Origin: Lepeophtheirus salmonis
Lineage: Eukaryota > Arthropoda > Copepoda > Siphonostomatoida > Caligidae
Direction: 5' to 3'
DNA length: 64,000 bases
NCBI RefSeq assembly: GCF_016086655.4
Contig: NC_052134.2
Coordinates: 37,819,971-37,883,970 of the forward strand
The position numbers and the translations under genes are program-made. The notes beneath the pieces were generated by a model, which was given only the letters and a program-made list of their open reading frames with translations, had not been told where the DNA came from and searched no databases. Shown piece by piece: positions 25,372 to 36,683 of this stretch. The first letter of the stretch is position 1. Each line of letters starts with the position of its first letter.

Positions 25372-27599
25372 CATATGTATATATAGCTGGGAAGAATTGG
25401 CTCACCAACAATTGATCTTTGGCCTTTTTTCTGTTTATTTTTTGAGGAACAAATGTAATTAACAAAACGTTGGTTATACAGTGTTATTAAAAATCATCTT
25501 CAATATCAAAATTAATTTACTAGTTAATTTGAGCGAAAACCTCAATATCTTTCTGAAATATGTAAATATATAGAAGGTAACAGAATTAAGTAAATTTCAC
25601 TGATATTCTGGCTAAATTGTCGTCCTTGAAGTATTAGACCAAACAAATATTATAAACTATTCTTGGTCTTAAAGGTTTCTTACTGCATTTTGGTGAACCG
25701 TAGTCATACTGCAGAATACCATACATTTGCAGAAGATTTACTGACCTATTTTAATGACGAGGGATGTGCTTTTTATGGGCAATAATTTTTTGTTTAAAAT
25801 GTCAATAGCATGATTAATTTCGAGGAAGAAGCACATTAATTTGGGGAATCCTCTGCTGCATTCCTACTTGAACATTACCTTCTATATAGGAACAATTTAG
25901 TGAGATTTAGGAAGACCCTATTATCAAAATTGTTAATAAACTTCGAGAGACTGAACAATTCCAAAGTACATCTGTACGTATATAATCAGTAATTATTTGC
26001 AACAAAAGCCTAATAATGGCCATAATTTACCTGAATCGTCTATTAGAAGAAGAAACAGATAAGATAATTTACGATAACGATGAATTATTCCTTTGTAGGG
26101 TATATATGTAAACATAGCGAAAATATTTTAAATGTATTCTTGTGATTCTAAAATTATTGATATGCACAATGTTTCCAAACACAATACCAGCATGTAAAAA
26201 ATTGCATATCATTATCTGAAGAGGGAAAGCATTGAAATTTGAGGATGATAATATAAATTTATCTTTATGGCATTGTTTATAAAACTAATAATATGTACTA
26301 GATAAAACAAAGCCAGCATGCGGTTTTAATTATTCAATTTTATTTAACATATAGAGCATAATTGATATCATTGAGAGTTACGGGTAAAAATAATAAACAT
26401 AAAAGGCAAAGAAAATTGATAAAATATTTATTGATAACTTTATTTCTTAATCATTTTCGAGTGCTTGATTAATGGCATAATATATTTTTTCTTGAATATA
26501 GGAGCAGTTTACGTATAGTACATAGACCAATAAAAAGGCCAAGAAATACAAAATTCTAGATAAACTTTCTTAGGGCCTTCACAAAATATAGATTATGAAA
26601 GTAATAGGTAAACTATTACCGTTTTTTATTATCCGACTGTTAATAGAAGAGGAATATGACTTGATGGTTTTCTACGAGACAATTTAAAATTCAAAATTTC
26701 ACTTCCATAATTTGCACTTGTGAATTATCTATATTCATATGATATAGGCAGTTATGAGAAAGCTCGAAACATAGCCAGGAAGGCTGAAGAAACGTCTAGC
26801 ATAGAATCGGAAGACAATAATTTTAGAGCGGACTAAACGTCCAACCTTAAATTCAATCCTTCTGGAAGTGAGACTGATAAGTTTCAATCAAATAATTTTT
26901 TCATTTCTTCATTTTGTCCAGGATTTAGTTTCAGTTACTAGTTTAAAGTTAAAATCTCAAAGCAAATGATTAAATCGATAATGTTTTTTGAATTTTTAGA
27001 AAAATTTTATTTATGGTAATTATTTTCCATTCGGATTTTGATTAATAAAATAAAATTCGACATATTTTATGTGTTATTTTATCAAATTTAAAATGTCTTT
27101 ATTTGACAACTTTATAGTAAGTCAATTGACCCATTCATTCATCTTTCATTAAAATCCAAATGAATAAAACCATTAATATATCAATCAATTAACAATTCAA
27201 CATTATGGACTCTCAATAATACTTTTCGCCCACAGTTGGAGTAACTTCCTTCTTGATAAACCAATTTTTTAACATTCCTTGGGACCAAATGGACAACGAA
27301 CTTTCACCACACCATAAAAAAAGATAAAATTATACAAGGCCGAAGAACTACTCATGTCGAAGCCTTCGCCTAAAACATTAACAAGTCTTCCAACATTGTC
27401 TTCCCATACTTATCCTATTTTAAACAAAGTGCATCTCTAACCATAATCTATGCTTAAGGAAGTAAGCATTTCTCAAAAATAAGTTAATCAATAATTTAAA
27501 GGATTATTTATACCTACCATTCCTTTCTTTATATCCTTATTAAAATATTATGGGAAAGAATATTTATAGTTCATTAAAAAAAATATATGCTCCATTTGA
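25372..27599. other. AT-rich intergenic sequence, no gene seen
   Basis: Some stretches at 25690-26100 look like decayed coding sequence, with short Glu/Leu-rich pieces between stops, but I could not match them to a family. Confidence 0.4.
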
Positions 27600-28575
27600 A
27601 ATGGACTATGCAACTCTAGTGATACATATCAATATATCTCGACTTTGCAGCTCAATCAGTTCAAGTTGGTATTCGGCTGAAATGAAAATGGACCATTGAA
27701 TAATTTTAATCAAATTTTGATCTTTTTGAAGTCAAAAATCTCATTGTAAAAGCGTCAAGCAAATCTTTACATCATTTACGATACTTTTCATAGTTTAAAG
27801 AACAGTTTTGCTCTCTTTCATATAGACTACGAAAATGTACAATTTCATTTAGCATTTTCCTTGTAAATAAAAAATTCCTTGTCCACTAAGAAAGAAACAT
27901 CATTCAACCATTCTTCATTTTCGATAAAGTCAACATTTCGTTTATTTTTCTCAATGAACTATTTCGGGCAACGATAAATGAAATATTTTGAGGTAGCTGC
28001 TCTACTGAGCCATCTGACTTTGGAGAAATATACAACGTCTTCATATTCATTGCCAATTTTTTCCTAGTATGCTTTGAACTCGCAATATTCAAACCCTGCG
28101 ATCTGATGACATTAAATACTCAAACAATATCATTCATGAATGTTTCATAATTAATTTTTGAGCAAATAGTTGTTGCTGATGAATTAAGCAATATTAGTTG
28201 AGTATCTCAAGGTCAAGAGATTGTTGGAATAAAGCAATAAATCTATTCGTTTCAACAGTTAGAGCACGAGCACTGTCAGTTGTAGTTGAATATTTTTTTT
28301 TTTTGTCAACATTAAACTTGTATAATGCCAACTTAACATACTCATATAACATAAGTCCAACATTTCTTCTGTAACATTCAAGTATTTATCAATTCCTCTA
28401 ATAAAAATAACTAATTGTGCAGTATCAACTTGATCATTACTCCCATATAAAGATAAACTGTAACGAGCACACGTAGCTAAGTAGTCTTTTAGTTTGCCTT
28501 CAATATCCTCACAAAAATCATTAATTCTTCAACCAATAATTGTCTGATGTGATAAACTTCCCCTAAATTCACCTT
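27600..28575 (-). pseudogene. hAT transposase pseudogene, GTF2IRD2/ZBED5 type
   Basis: Read on the minus strand with frameshifts and stops, conserved blocks appear in the right order. RINDFCEDIEGKLKDYLA comes first, then YSLSLYGSNDQVDTAQLVIF followed by RGIDKYLNVTEEMLDL; the family norm is 'FSLALDESTD..DTAQLaiFvRGvd'. The chain continues with VFNVIRSQGLN, LYFSKVRWLSRA, NEEWLNDVSFLVD, IFDFKKIK with LKLFNGPF, and ELIELQSRDI. These match the RNase H-like catalytic domain of hAT enzymes related to the GTF2IRD2 tail and ZBED5. In the first block the 'DEST' acidic motif has become YGSND, so a catalytic residue is lost. The N-terminal BED finger and the extreme C-terminus were not found. Terminal repeats were not located. 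Confidence 0.75.
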
Positions 28576-29619
28576 CTGACAAAAAAAAAATCATAACAAG
28601 CAAAATAGTGTATTATTTTATTAGTTCTTCATCAACAAGCTAATGTTAATATTAGCTGCCTATTATAGGATTTTGGGGGGAGAAAATGAATTACTGAATT
28701 TATAAAGAAACCTGCTAAAGAAAAGAGAACTTGCTATATTTAACATAGCATTGTGCAGGGAAAATATCCTAATTACATTTAAAAAATATATATTTATTTT
28801 ATTATACATATGATAAACAAGTTACACCAAAGATAGGGGATAATTCTTCTTTTAGATGGAGATGCTAACACACCCATGACTGATTAAATAATAAGCAAAA
28901 AAGAAAAAAAAGCACACGGTCAAACGCTTTTAAAACGTCAAATAAAATGATATCATTGAAGGTTGTAAGATTTAATGAAGATAACGACATGCTTAAGGAC
29001 ACACAAGCGATCCCATACAACAAACGACATTGTAAATATTAACCTGTAATGCCAGTAATCCCATCATCAATTAATCTTCATCAATTTTTATAAGAATATT
29101 AAATACATTAATTAGGTCTAAATTAAAAATAATGACAAACTATTTCCGTGCATGAAAGATACTTCAAGTTTTATAAATAAACTGAGGCATTTTACAATAA
29201 TATTAGTATTTCAAGGAGAAATAACACGAACGGGACCGATTTTATGTCCCAAATGATGGACTAATGAAATTATATTTTTCACAATAGCATCGTGATCATA
29301 AAGTAAATTATGATTGTATTTCAGCAAATTATATTGAGTTACATAGCATTATATTGATTTTCCTACCGTTAAATGCATTTTAAAATGACCATGTGAACTT
29401 ACTAATTTGTGAATTTATTATCAAAGAAATATCATAAATTTGTGTTGACAGGCTACTCATGCAAAGAAGCATAAAAAAAACTCTTAATGTGTCTAAAATA
29501 AGACAATTTAAATGTTTTTATGAATAATAAAAATATATATGAGTCATACTTAGAACCATGGAAGGCTAATAGAAATACAAGGTTATACAATATTGTAATC
29601 GGGCTTACTATAATTTTCA
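28576..29619. other. AT-rich intergenic sequence, no gene seen
   Basis: Nothing recognised. Confidence 0.5.
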
Positions 29620-30335
29620 AATTAATGTAGCTGCAGTTTCTACGGTTCTATTGGTCTCAGTTCTTTTTTTATATAGCCTCGGTTTGGTAACAGGCAATTA
29701 AAACAAGAGGCGTAACTAGAAAATTGGGGCTACGGAAATGATATTAGATACAAACAGGGATGCAGCTACCTCATACGCAGAGTACGTTGTGTCACAAGTT
29801 CAAGCAGGGGCTCCAAAAGCTAGGGTTGCTTAAATAGCTTTCAAAGTGGGAGTCGTGAGGGGAGGCTTGGGGGTAGGCTTAGGAAGATGGAGAATTAAGG
29901 ATTGCTTTCAGTTTACACATACATAATACACATGTTTTGTATAAAGGGGGCCTCAGTTTAAAATGTATTAATATAGAGGGGTCTTGCCATAGTGAAGTTG
30001 GGGAAACCTTGGCTTCAGAAATATTATTTTTCATATTATAGGGTCCAGTCAAGCTTAGTAGCGGACATGGATCCATAATCAATCCACTCCACCCCTTCCC
30101 ACTTTTATTTACATCGTCTGCTGCCTTATACCACTTTTACAGATCCATAAGAAACCCTTAGCTATTTGGAAGTCAGATACAACTGACGTAAAAAATCATT
30201 GGAAAACGTTACAATTGCACAAAAAAAAACTCAGAAAATTGACTTAAGCTAATTTATTTTTTATAGTATTCCTATATAGTATTTTCTTCATTTATTCGAT
30301 ATAGGAACAAAAGCACAAGAACGAGACCAAACTTG
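29620..30335 (+). repeat. Interspersed repeat family R1, copy 1
   Basis: It shares long collinear blocks with 34010-34690 and 55216-56098: TACGCAGAGT, GTTTCAAAGTGG-like, GAGGGGAGGCT, TACACATACATAATACACATG, TAGAGGGGTCTTG, CCACCCCTTCCC, TTTTATTTACATCG, CCACTTTTACAGATCCATAA and CTCAGAAAATTGACTTA. The frame open on the minus strand here (29879-30082) is not kept in the other copies. Probably a non-autonomous element. Confidence 0.75.
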
Positions 30336-31038
30336 AAAGCTACTGTTGGTAACAGTTATACTCTTTGACGTCACTATTAAAAAACGTGGTGGAAGTCAAA
30401 CATTTGTAAGAAAAGCGTTATGGTATAACCTTGTATTTCCATTAACCTTGGTAACATAGTTTTTGGTACTATCTGACTAGTCAATTCAATAATAATTGTT
30501 TATCCATATAGGGATTTGCGGAAAAAATAAGTGTGAATTGTATTTATGCAAATGTGGAGTTAGCAACGGTAATTATGTACGATTCTACCTATATAGGTAA
30601 CATGTAGTATATGCATACATTATACTCATGCATATATTTAAATATTATGCCTACTCAAATTATCAAATTAAAGTCAATAGTTTCAAATACTTATTGCGGT
30701 ATTATTTTTTGACATTTGAGTATTATGACGATAACTTGTTTGAATAGAAATACATATTCACTATTCATAATCTGGAAGAAATATTTTTGTGTTAATATTA
30801 ATCGGAAATATTGTATTTCATTAGTAATGGAATCATTCAAATATACAATGATAAGTAATTATCCAAACAAACATGCGAAAAAGACGTTTTGTGATTTTTG
30901 GAGCTCTCATGAGAGCGTAATTTAAAGAGCATTCCATAATATTTTGATAAAAAAACTAAAGATTTTATACTAAAATTATTTTTTAATGGGAAAATATTCA
31001 TAATAGAAAGAAAGTTTGAAAAAAACAAACGTATTGAT
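30336..31038. other. AT-rich intergenic sequence, no gene seen
   Basis: Overlapping open frames on both strands at 30716-31028 carry no recognisable motif. Confidence 0.45.
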
Positions 31039-31705
31039 TAATGTTGAGACTTGGTCCAGCCCCAATCTTTTTTTTTTTTTTTGATTGGTCTTTGGTGATT
31101 TTTTCTAGAGCAATTTTTCAGTTCACGCTGTAGTTTCAGACTGTGGCCCATATTTTTCGGTAAAACTTTATTTACTGTTTTTTTCGGTCACATATATTAT
31201 GAGAGATTGAATTTCTTTTTTTTTCATATATTAACCGTCATTGATGTTTTCATTAAATAAAACAAATATCTTACACAATATGCTTTTCAAAAAATATTGT
31301 ACATATAAATATAACGTTTAGAATATTTCAGAAACCATCCATCTATATATAAAAATATGTAATTATTTCATAAAAATAAAATATATTAACATTTTGAAAT
31401 TTATATATACTTTTAATTTGACAATTATTAAGGCTTAAGATAATTCATTAATACAAGATTAAGTGGACTTCTGTATTCTCCAAGAGTTAGAATCAAAGGA
31501 AGATAAAAGGAATAGACTTTGAATTTGATAGTCCATCTCAAGATATGTGCGATTTCGGATTTGATATGATGTGATAAACAATTTATATGTAAAATTGGTG
31601 CAGACCGAATTTTAAATATTTTTTTTTAGGACCGAACTAGACCGTCTAGTTCTTTAAACTGATCTAGAACATTTTTTTTCTATTTGACTGGTCTACTGGG
31701 TGTAG
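31039..31705. repeat. Relative of the GGTC/GACC-rich element at 22779
   Basis: It begins TAATGTTGAGACTTGGTCC, almost the same as the left end of 22779-23256. It contains GACCGAATTTTAAAT, GGACCGAACTAGACCG and GACTGGTCTACTGGG. The right end is degraded. No coding capacity. Confidence 0.5.
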
Positions 31706-31843
31706 AAAAAGTATTGAGACCTTCTAACAATACAGCTTTGAATAGGCGTTGTTCATTAAATCCTAAAGTTCCGATTATTTTTGAATAGCTTAGATTCTAA
31801 GCCTTTGATTTATGTACATGTTGTAAACCAAAATTAGGTCGCG

Positions 31844-32400
31844 ATGGAGGCAAGAAGAACCTTCATAGGCAATTTAATTCGCGCTAGGAGGACCACATCG
31901 GACATCATAAAGGCCTTAAACGTTAGCAAGGTCATATTCTGTCGGGTCAAAAATCGTTTGGCTGATGGGGACAACTTAAAGGACAAACCCAAGAGTGAAA
32001 GACCCTCCAAAGTGAAGCCTGAATACATCATGGAGGCCTTAAGGTTAACCCAACGATGAAGATATCAGAGAACGCTAAGAAGAAGAAGGTACATCGGTTA
32101 CTTTGGGTGTCCGAAAGGCTGGAAGAAGGTCACTTAAAAGAATTGAGAGGCCACTCCTACCCCTATAGATCACCAACCCCATGAAGAATTCCAACAAGGC
32201 ACGTATGTATTTCAGCAGGACGGGACTCCACCCTACTCTGTCAATACTGTACAAGAGTGGATGAGTATCAACATGAACTTTTGGTCCAAGAACCTTTTCC
32301 CCTTCCGAGCCCTGATCTGAATCCACTGGATTACTCCATTTGATAGCAAATTGAGAAGAAGGTCTGCAATGTGAGTTTATAAGGCGGTTTTAATACCGAG
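31844..32400 (+). mobile_element. Internally deleted mariner-like transposase remnant
   Basis: From ATG 31844 the frame reads IRARRTTSDIIKALNVSKV, a helix-turn-helix start, then RVKNRLADGDNLKDKP and ERPSKVKPEYIMEAL. After the stop at 32059 other frames continue with KRIERPLL, ARMYFQQDGTPPYSVNTVQ (the block with the second catalytic Asp) and PLPSPDLNPLDYS. The middle of the catalytic core, including the first Asp, is deleted, and there are several frameshifts. Order and orientation match a mariner transposase running left to right. Terminal repeats were not found. Confidence 0.8.
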
Positions 32401-33062
32401 AAATTCCCCTGAATAAAAGATAACTTTTAATTGTATTGACTTTTGTCAATCTGTAGTGTTGGAGATGTAAAATTTAAACATGGCCGCTCTTGGGAAATTC
32501 GCTGAGCTCCCCTACTACTCCGATGTAGCTATCTATGATTTAGTATTTAAAAAGATGATAATAATTGACAGTTCAAATTTATGATAGATTAAATAACCGT
32601 CATTCATGAAACTCAATTTATGTGTTCTTAGATATTCGTACATAGATAATATAAATCATTAAATTAAGTACATTTTTCTATTTTAATTATAGATACACAT
32701 CTATAGGTTCCCAATGTTCTTTATTTATACTTAAAATATAAACATTTACGTGTTTACATCTATTTAAAATGAAGATATGAGTAATTTACGAAACATGGCT
32801 ATAGTTCATGATATATAATAAATATATCAAATAATATTATAGGATTACATCTATAGAAATAAAATTGGTTTATGAAATTGGATAGCAAACTAGTATGATA
32901 GAAGAAATATCTATTCTATATAAATACGGATTATAAGAAATGTCATATAACTGATATATTTTACAAGTGACGAATCATCATGTATATACAAATGAAATTG
33001 CATGTCTTTATCCATTGCATCCTCGAAAATACTCATGAGGAATCTATATGATGATCAGATGT

Positions 33063-33325
33063 GGGGATTTGGACTCAAGACTCGACTTGATCTCACAATA
33101 AAAGCTTGAAACTTAATTTGGACTCGCGACTCGACTTGGACTCGAAAGTATATAGTATAAACTCAACCAAAGCCTAACACAATGGGCTCTATATTATAAT
33201 TATGGACTTGAAATGAAGTCAAAATAACTTGATAAAAATATTCAAGGCCTCGAAGTGGATTTGTGTACAAAGAATTGAGACTCGGCTAGAACTTTCAGTA
33301 TACGGACTTATACCCCACCTATACT
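33063..33325. repeat. Degraded copy of the ACTTGGACTCGAG-rich hAT-type MITE
   Basis: It has repeated words GACTCAAGACTCGACTTG, GACTCGCGACTCGACTTGG and GAGACTCGGC, and ends in ATACCCCACCTATACTC, resembling the right end of 46320-46757. A further poor relative lies at about 40260-40450. Confidence 0.45.
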
Positions 33326-33886
33326 CATTTAACTTGATCAAAAAAGTTATCGAATAGTTGACGTTGATTCATTGATGTGATTGATAATGCTAGGATAAAC
33401 TTCATTTTATCAAAATAGATATATCGAAACATCAAATCTACATTTAATTGTCAAATATATTAGTTCCTCATGTTCGTATTCAATTATAATCACTATACAA
33501 CAAAATTAAGGTCTTGAGACGCCCACCGTTGTTGCATGGTGCTATAATTCAAAACAACTCCATTGATAAATATTAATAAACATATTTTTTAAATCTTTAT
33601 ACCATAATTATTACTATTCAAGGTGTCTTTGAGATTAAGAGATATAAAGATTAAAGTATTCATAATTTGTGAAAAACAAACAGTTTTTATGATGTTATCC
33701 AATTTTTCCTTATACAAGATTACATCTCCTGCATTTTTACAATACAATTATTTGATAATAAAAATGGATACAGATTACTTAATTGCTTAAACTTAACAGT
33801 TCTAAATACGAGAAATGACATTTACTTTAATTTTTCAAAGCGTCACTCAATCCTTATTTTTCCTAATTTATTAATTAATAACCACA

Positions 33887-33921
33887 GTGGCTTTAATATA
33901 GGGCGCCTATATTAAAGCCAC
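33887..33921. repeat. Perfect 16-bp-arm palindrome with 3-base loop
   Basis: GTGGCTTTAATATAGG and its exact complement CCTATATTAAAGCCAC flank GCG. The arms are perfect, which is unusual beside diverged repeats. It may be a very young foldback sequence or a hairpin; no gene context explains it. Confidence 0.85.
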
Positions 33922-34009
33922 AGCAGTAAGAAAAATAACATCCCCATATTTTTTGTAACTTTTAAATGACCCCACTCAAATGTTCATAATTTCTGTAGTG
34001 ACACACTTC

Positions 34010-34690
34010 ACACACGCAGCTATTTTATACGCAGAGTGCATTGTGCCCCAAATTCAAACAGGGGCGACGTAAATTAAGGTTCCTTAAGACAATGGTTTTC
34101 AAAGTGGTGGCTGTGAGGGGAGGCTAGGGTGGAGCGGGCGCAAGAATATGGAGAATTGAGGATTAGTTTCAGTCTAGACATACATAGCACAAATGTTTCG
34201 TATAAAGGGGCCTCAGCTAAAAAGGTGTTATTGTAGGAGGCCTTGGCATAGTACATTTTGGGGAACCCCAGACTTACGAAATATTATAGTTATCATATTA
34301 TAGAGATCCGACAAACTTAGTAGTGGATCTGGATCCATAATATGTCACACCCCTTCCCTCTTTTATTTACATCGGCTGTGCCATTATACCACTTTTACAG
34401 ATCCATAAGAAACCCTTATCTATATGGAACTCAGATACAACTGTATAACACTGGTGAAGTAAATAATCATTGGAAAACGCTGGAATTGCGAGAAAAAAAA
34501 CTCAGAAAATTGACTTATTGATTTAAGTTAATTTATTTTTTTATAATATACCTACATATATTGTGATATATATACTCTATATAGGAATAAAAGCACAAGA
34601 ACCGAGACCGATAAGCGATATATTGCGGTATTGGTTCGACTTTTTCAGTTCCAGTTCTAGCTGTTCAAGAACCGGAACCACTTGAGCCGC
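34010..34690 (+). repeat. Interspersed repeat family R1, copy 2
   Basis: It is collinear with 29620 and 55216 but lacks the left end. It finishes with AGTTCCAGTTCTAGCTGTTC and AAGAACCGGAACCAC, as does the copy at 55216. Confidence 0.75.
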
Positions 34691-36646
34691 AAGACCGCAA
34701 AGGGCACCACATTGTAGTGATTCTTTAGTGGAGCCATTTTTACTTAGATAAAGTAAAAGGGTATTCCAACAGTGTTTTTATATGGATGTCAGACCTTGGT
34801 CTCTCAAAATTTAATTTGAGGAAGTATCTCAATTTGTTCAAAAGTTATAGTTTTTTAAGCTTTTAATGGACTCCTACTGTTAACAAATTTTCGTAGCCCT
34901 TAGTATATCTACAAATCTAAGAAATATATCATTACTATATACATTATTTTCATTACAAGTACTCTAAATTATTCATTTAAAAGTGTACATTTCATTTTTT
35001 TGTTGCAACTTAAACACAACATATTGATATATGTGCTGGAATAAAATATGATTGATTAAATCAAACAATGAATGAAATAAACCAGGCGTTATGAAAGATT
35101 GATTTTTTAATACACACATACAAATTATTTTTATTTTGCAGGAAGCATGAATAAAGGACATCATGAGTCCGCCCGTCAACACAAAAACGAGCTAAAATGA
35201 TTTCTCTCGAAATTGAGTGTGGATTATATTTGTATTTTTGAACAAATTATCGAAATTTCTATTAACAAATTAATATTATTAATTTTAAAGGCGCTGCAAA
35301 TTTCACTCCAAGTAACTAAAACTGATCCTTACAATATAGAATGAGAAATTGGTGTATTAAGTTTGAAAGGCCATGTTGGGGTCAATATAAGTCTACCAAA
35401 TCAAATAAAGTTTTTAAAATATAAATGTAATTATTTGGTATCTTAACACATCCAAAAATTTGAATAAAAAGGGAAATAAAGACAAAATGGTATCCCACAT
35501 TTATATTTGCCCCAAACTCCACTCATGCTAAAATTGACCCTAACTATAGGCGAATAATTTGTTATAAAAAACTACTCTTAAAAAAGTACAAGCAGTTATT
35601 GCGTGTGTTCTTTCTTCTTCTTTGTTCATTATTCAATATGACGTCGTGGTGTTAACTTCTCCGTCTTAAGTATACATTATTGCTTTTCTTAGGTGTAAAT
35701 TGTTTTAAAAATGCATAGTAAAATAAATATACATATGGATTTAAATATATTAATTTAATTTATATTTTTTGGCACTAATGCTATTTAATAGGTAGAAGAA
35801 GGTTCTCCTCTTTATAGCAGTAATTCATATTATCTCCCTAAAAAGCCAGCTGATATTAACTAGGACTTTAATGCAGGTTTACCTTATTTCTCGCTCTCTT
35901 CTTCTCCTCGCGCTCTTTTTTTTTTTTTTTTTTTCCATTACAAACTACTAAACTCTACTAATGGGCTATTTAACCTCTCGCTTTTTAGAAAACAATAACA
36001 ATGAAAAGTTGTGCGATTAACATACCATCTATATACTAATTCCTTTATTTTAAAATGAAATAAGTCTCTTCAATCTATAATTCTAACTTGGCATTGATCT
36101 TCTTTCAAGGAGTGTTAATGGATCATTGTTGTCAGCTTTCGATTTTTCTGCTTCTTCTTCCTTATCAGTGATTAGAACGTTGATTGGTTAATTTTAATTA
36201 GGGTTTTGTTAAGGTATAAAAATTCCCAATAGGTATTGAATAATATTTCTATAATTGGGAGAAGAATGGGCTAAGATTTTAAATCTTTTATGTTGAATAC
36301 TCCCCATTTAAAAAATCCTAACTGCACTACTGGAGGGAAGGTTGCGAGGTATAAAAAAGATAATAAAAAACCTTGGTTAGTTTAAAGTATAATTATTTAT
36401 TGTTGCTCGTGTTATAATTTCATGATTTACGCTTCAGTGAATGGGATTTAAATACTCTATGTATTCAGTACATACCAGTTTTTTAATGAACTCAATGCAA
36501 TACTATGACAGGTGCAAAAAAAGGAAAGAGAGAGAGAGAAAATCAATGTTCAAAGTGTCCCCTTTTGACAAAATAACAACAATGAAACTACTAAACAAGA
36601 TGAAGACTGATGAACGATATAAAACTACGTAGAAAGCGGGACTATT

Positions 36647-36649
<3 letters not shown>
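34691..36649. other. AT-rich sequence, no gene seen
   Basis: At 35846-35905 a block (AGCTGATATTAACTAGGAC, then TCTCGCTCT) is shared with 51609-51670, so it is repetitive. The open frame at 36441-36632 is Lys/Arg/Glu-rich and low complexity; I do not call it a gene. Confidence 0.4.

Positions 36650-36681
<32 letters not shown>
36650..36681 (+). repeat. Poly(A) run of 32 bases
   Basis: This is the longest homopolymer in the window. It could be the tail of a retroposed sequence, but I found no recognisable retroposon body just upstream and no target duplication. Confidence 0.9.

Positions 36682-36683
<2 letters not shown>

Noticed and set aside
29879..30082. Minus-strand open frame of 67 codons
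   Set aside because: It lies in repeat R1, and the frame is not kept in the other two copies.
36441..36632. Open frame encoding a Lys/Arg/Glu-rich 63-residue peptide
   Set aside because: It is low complexity from GA-rich sequence, with no splice or family support.
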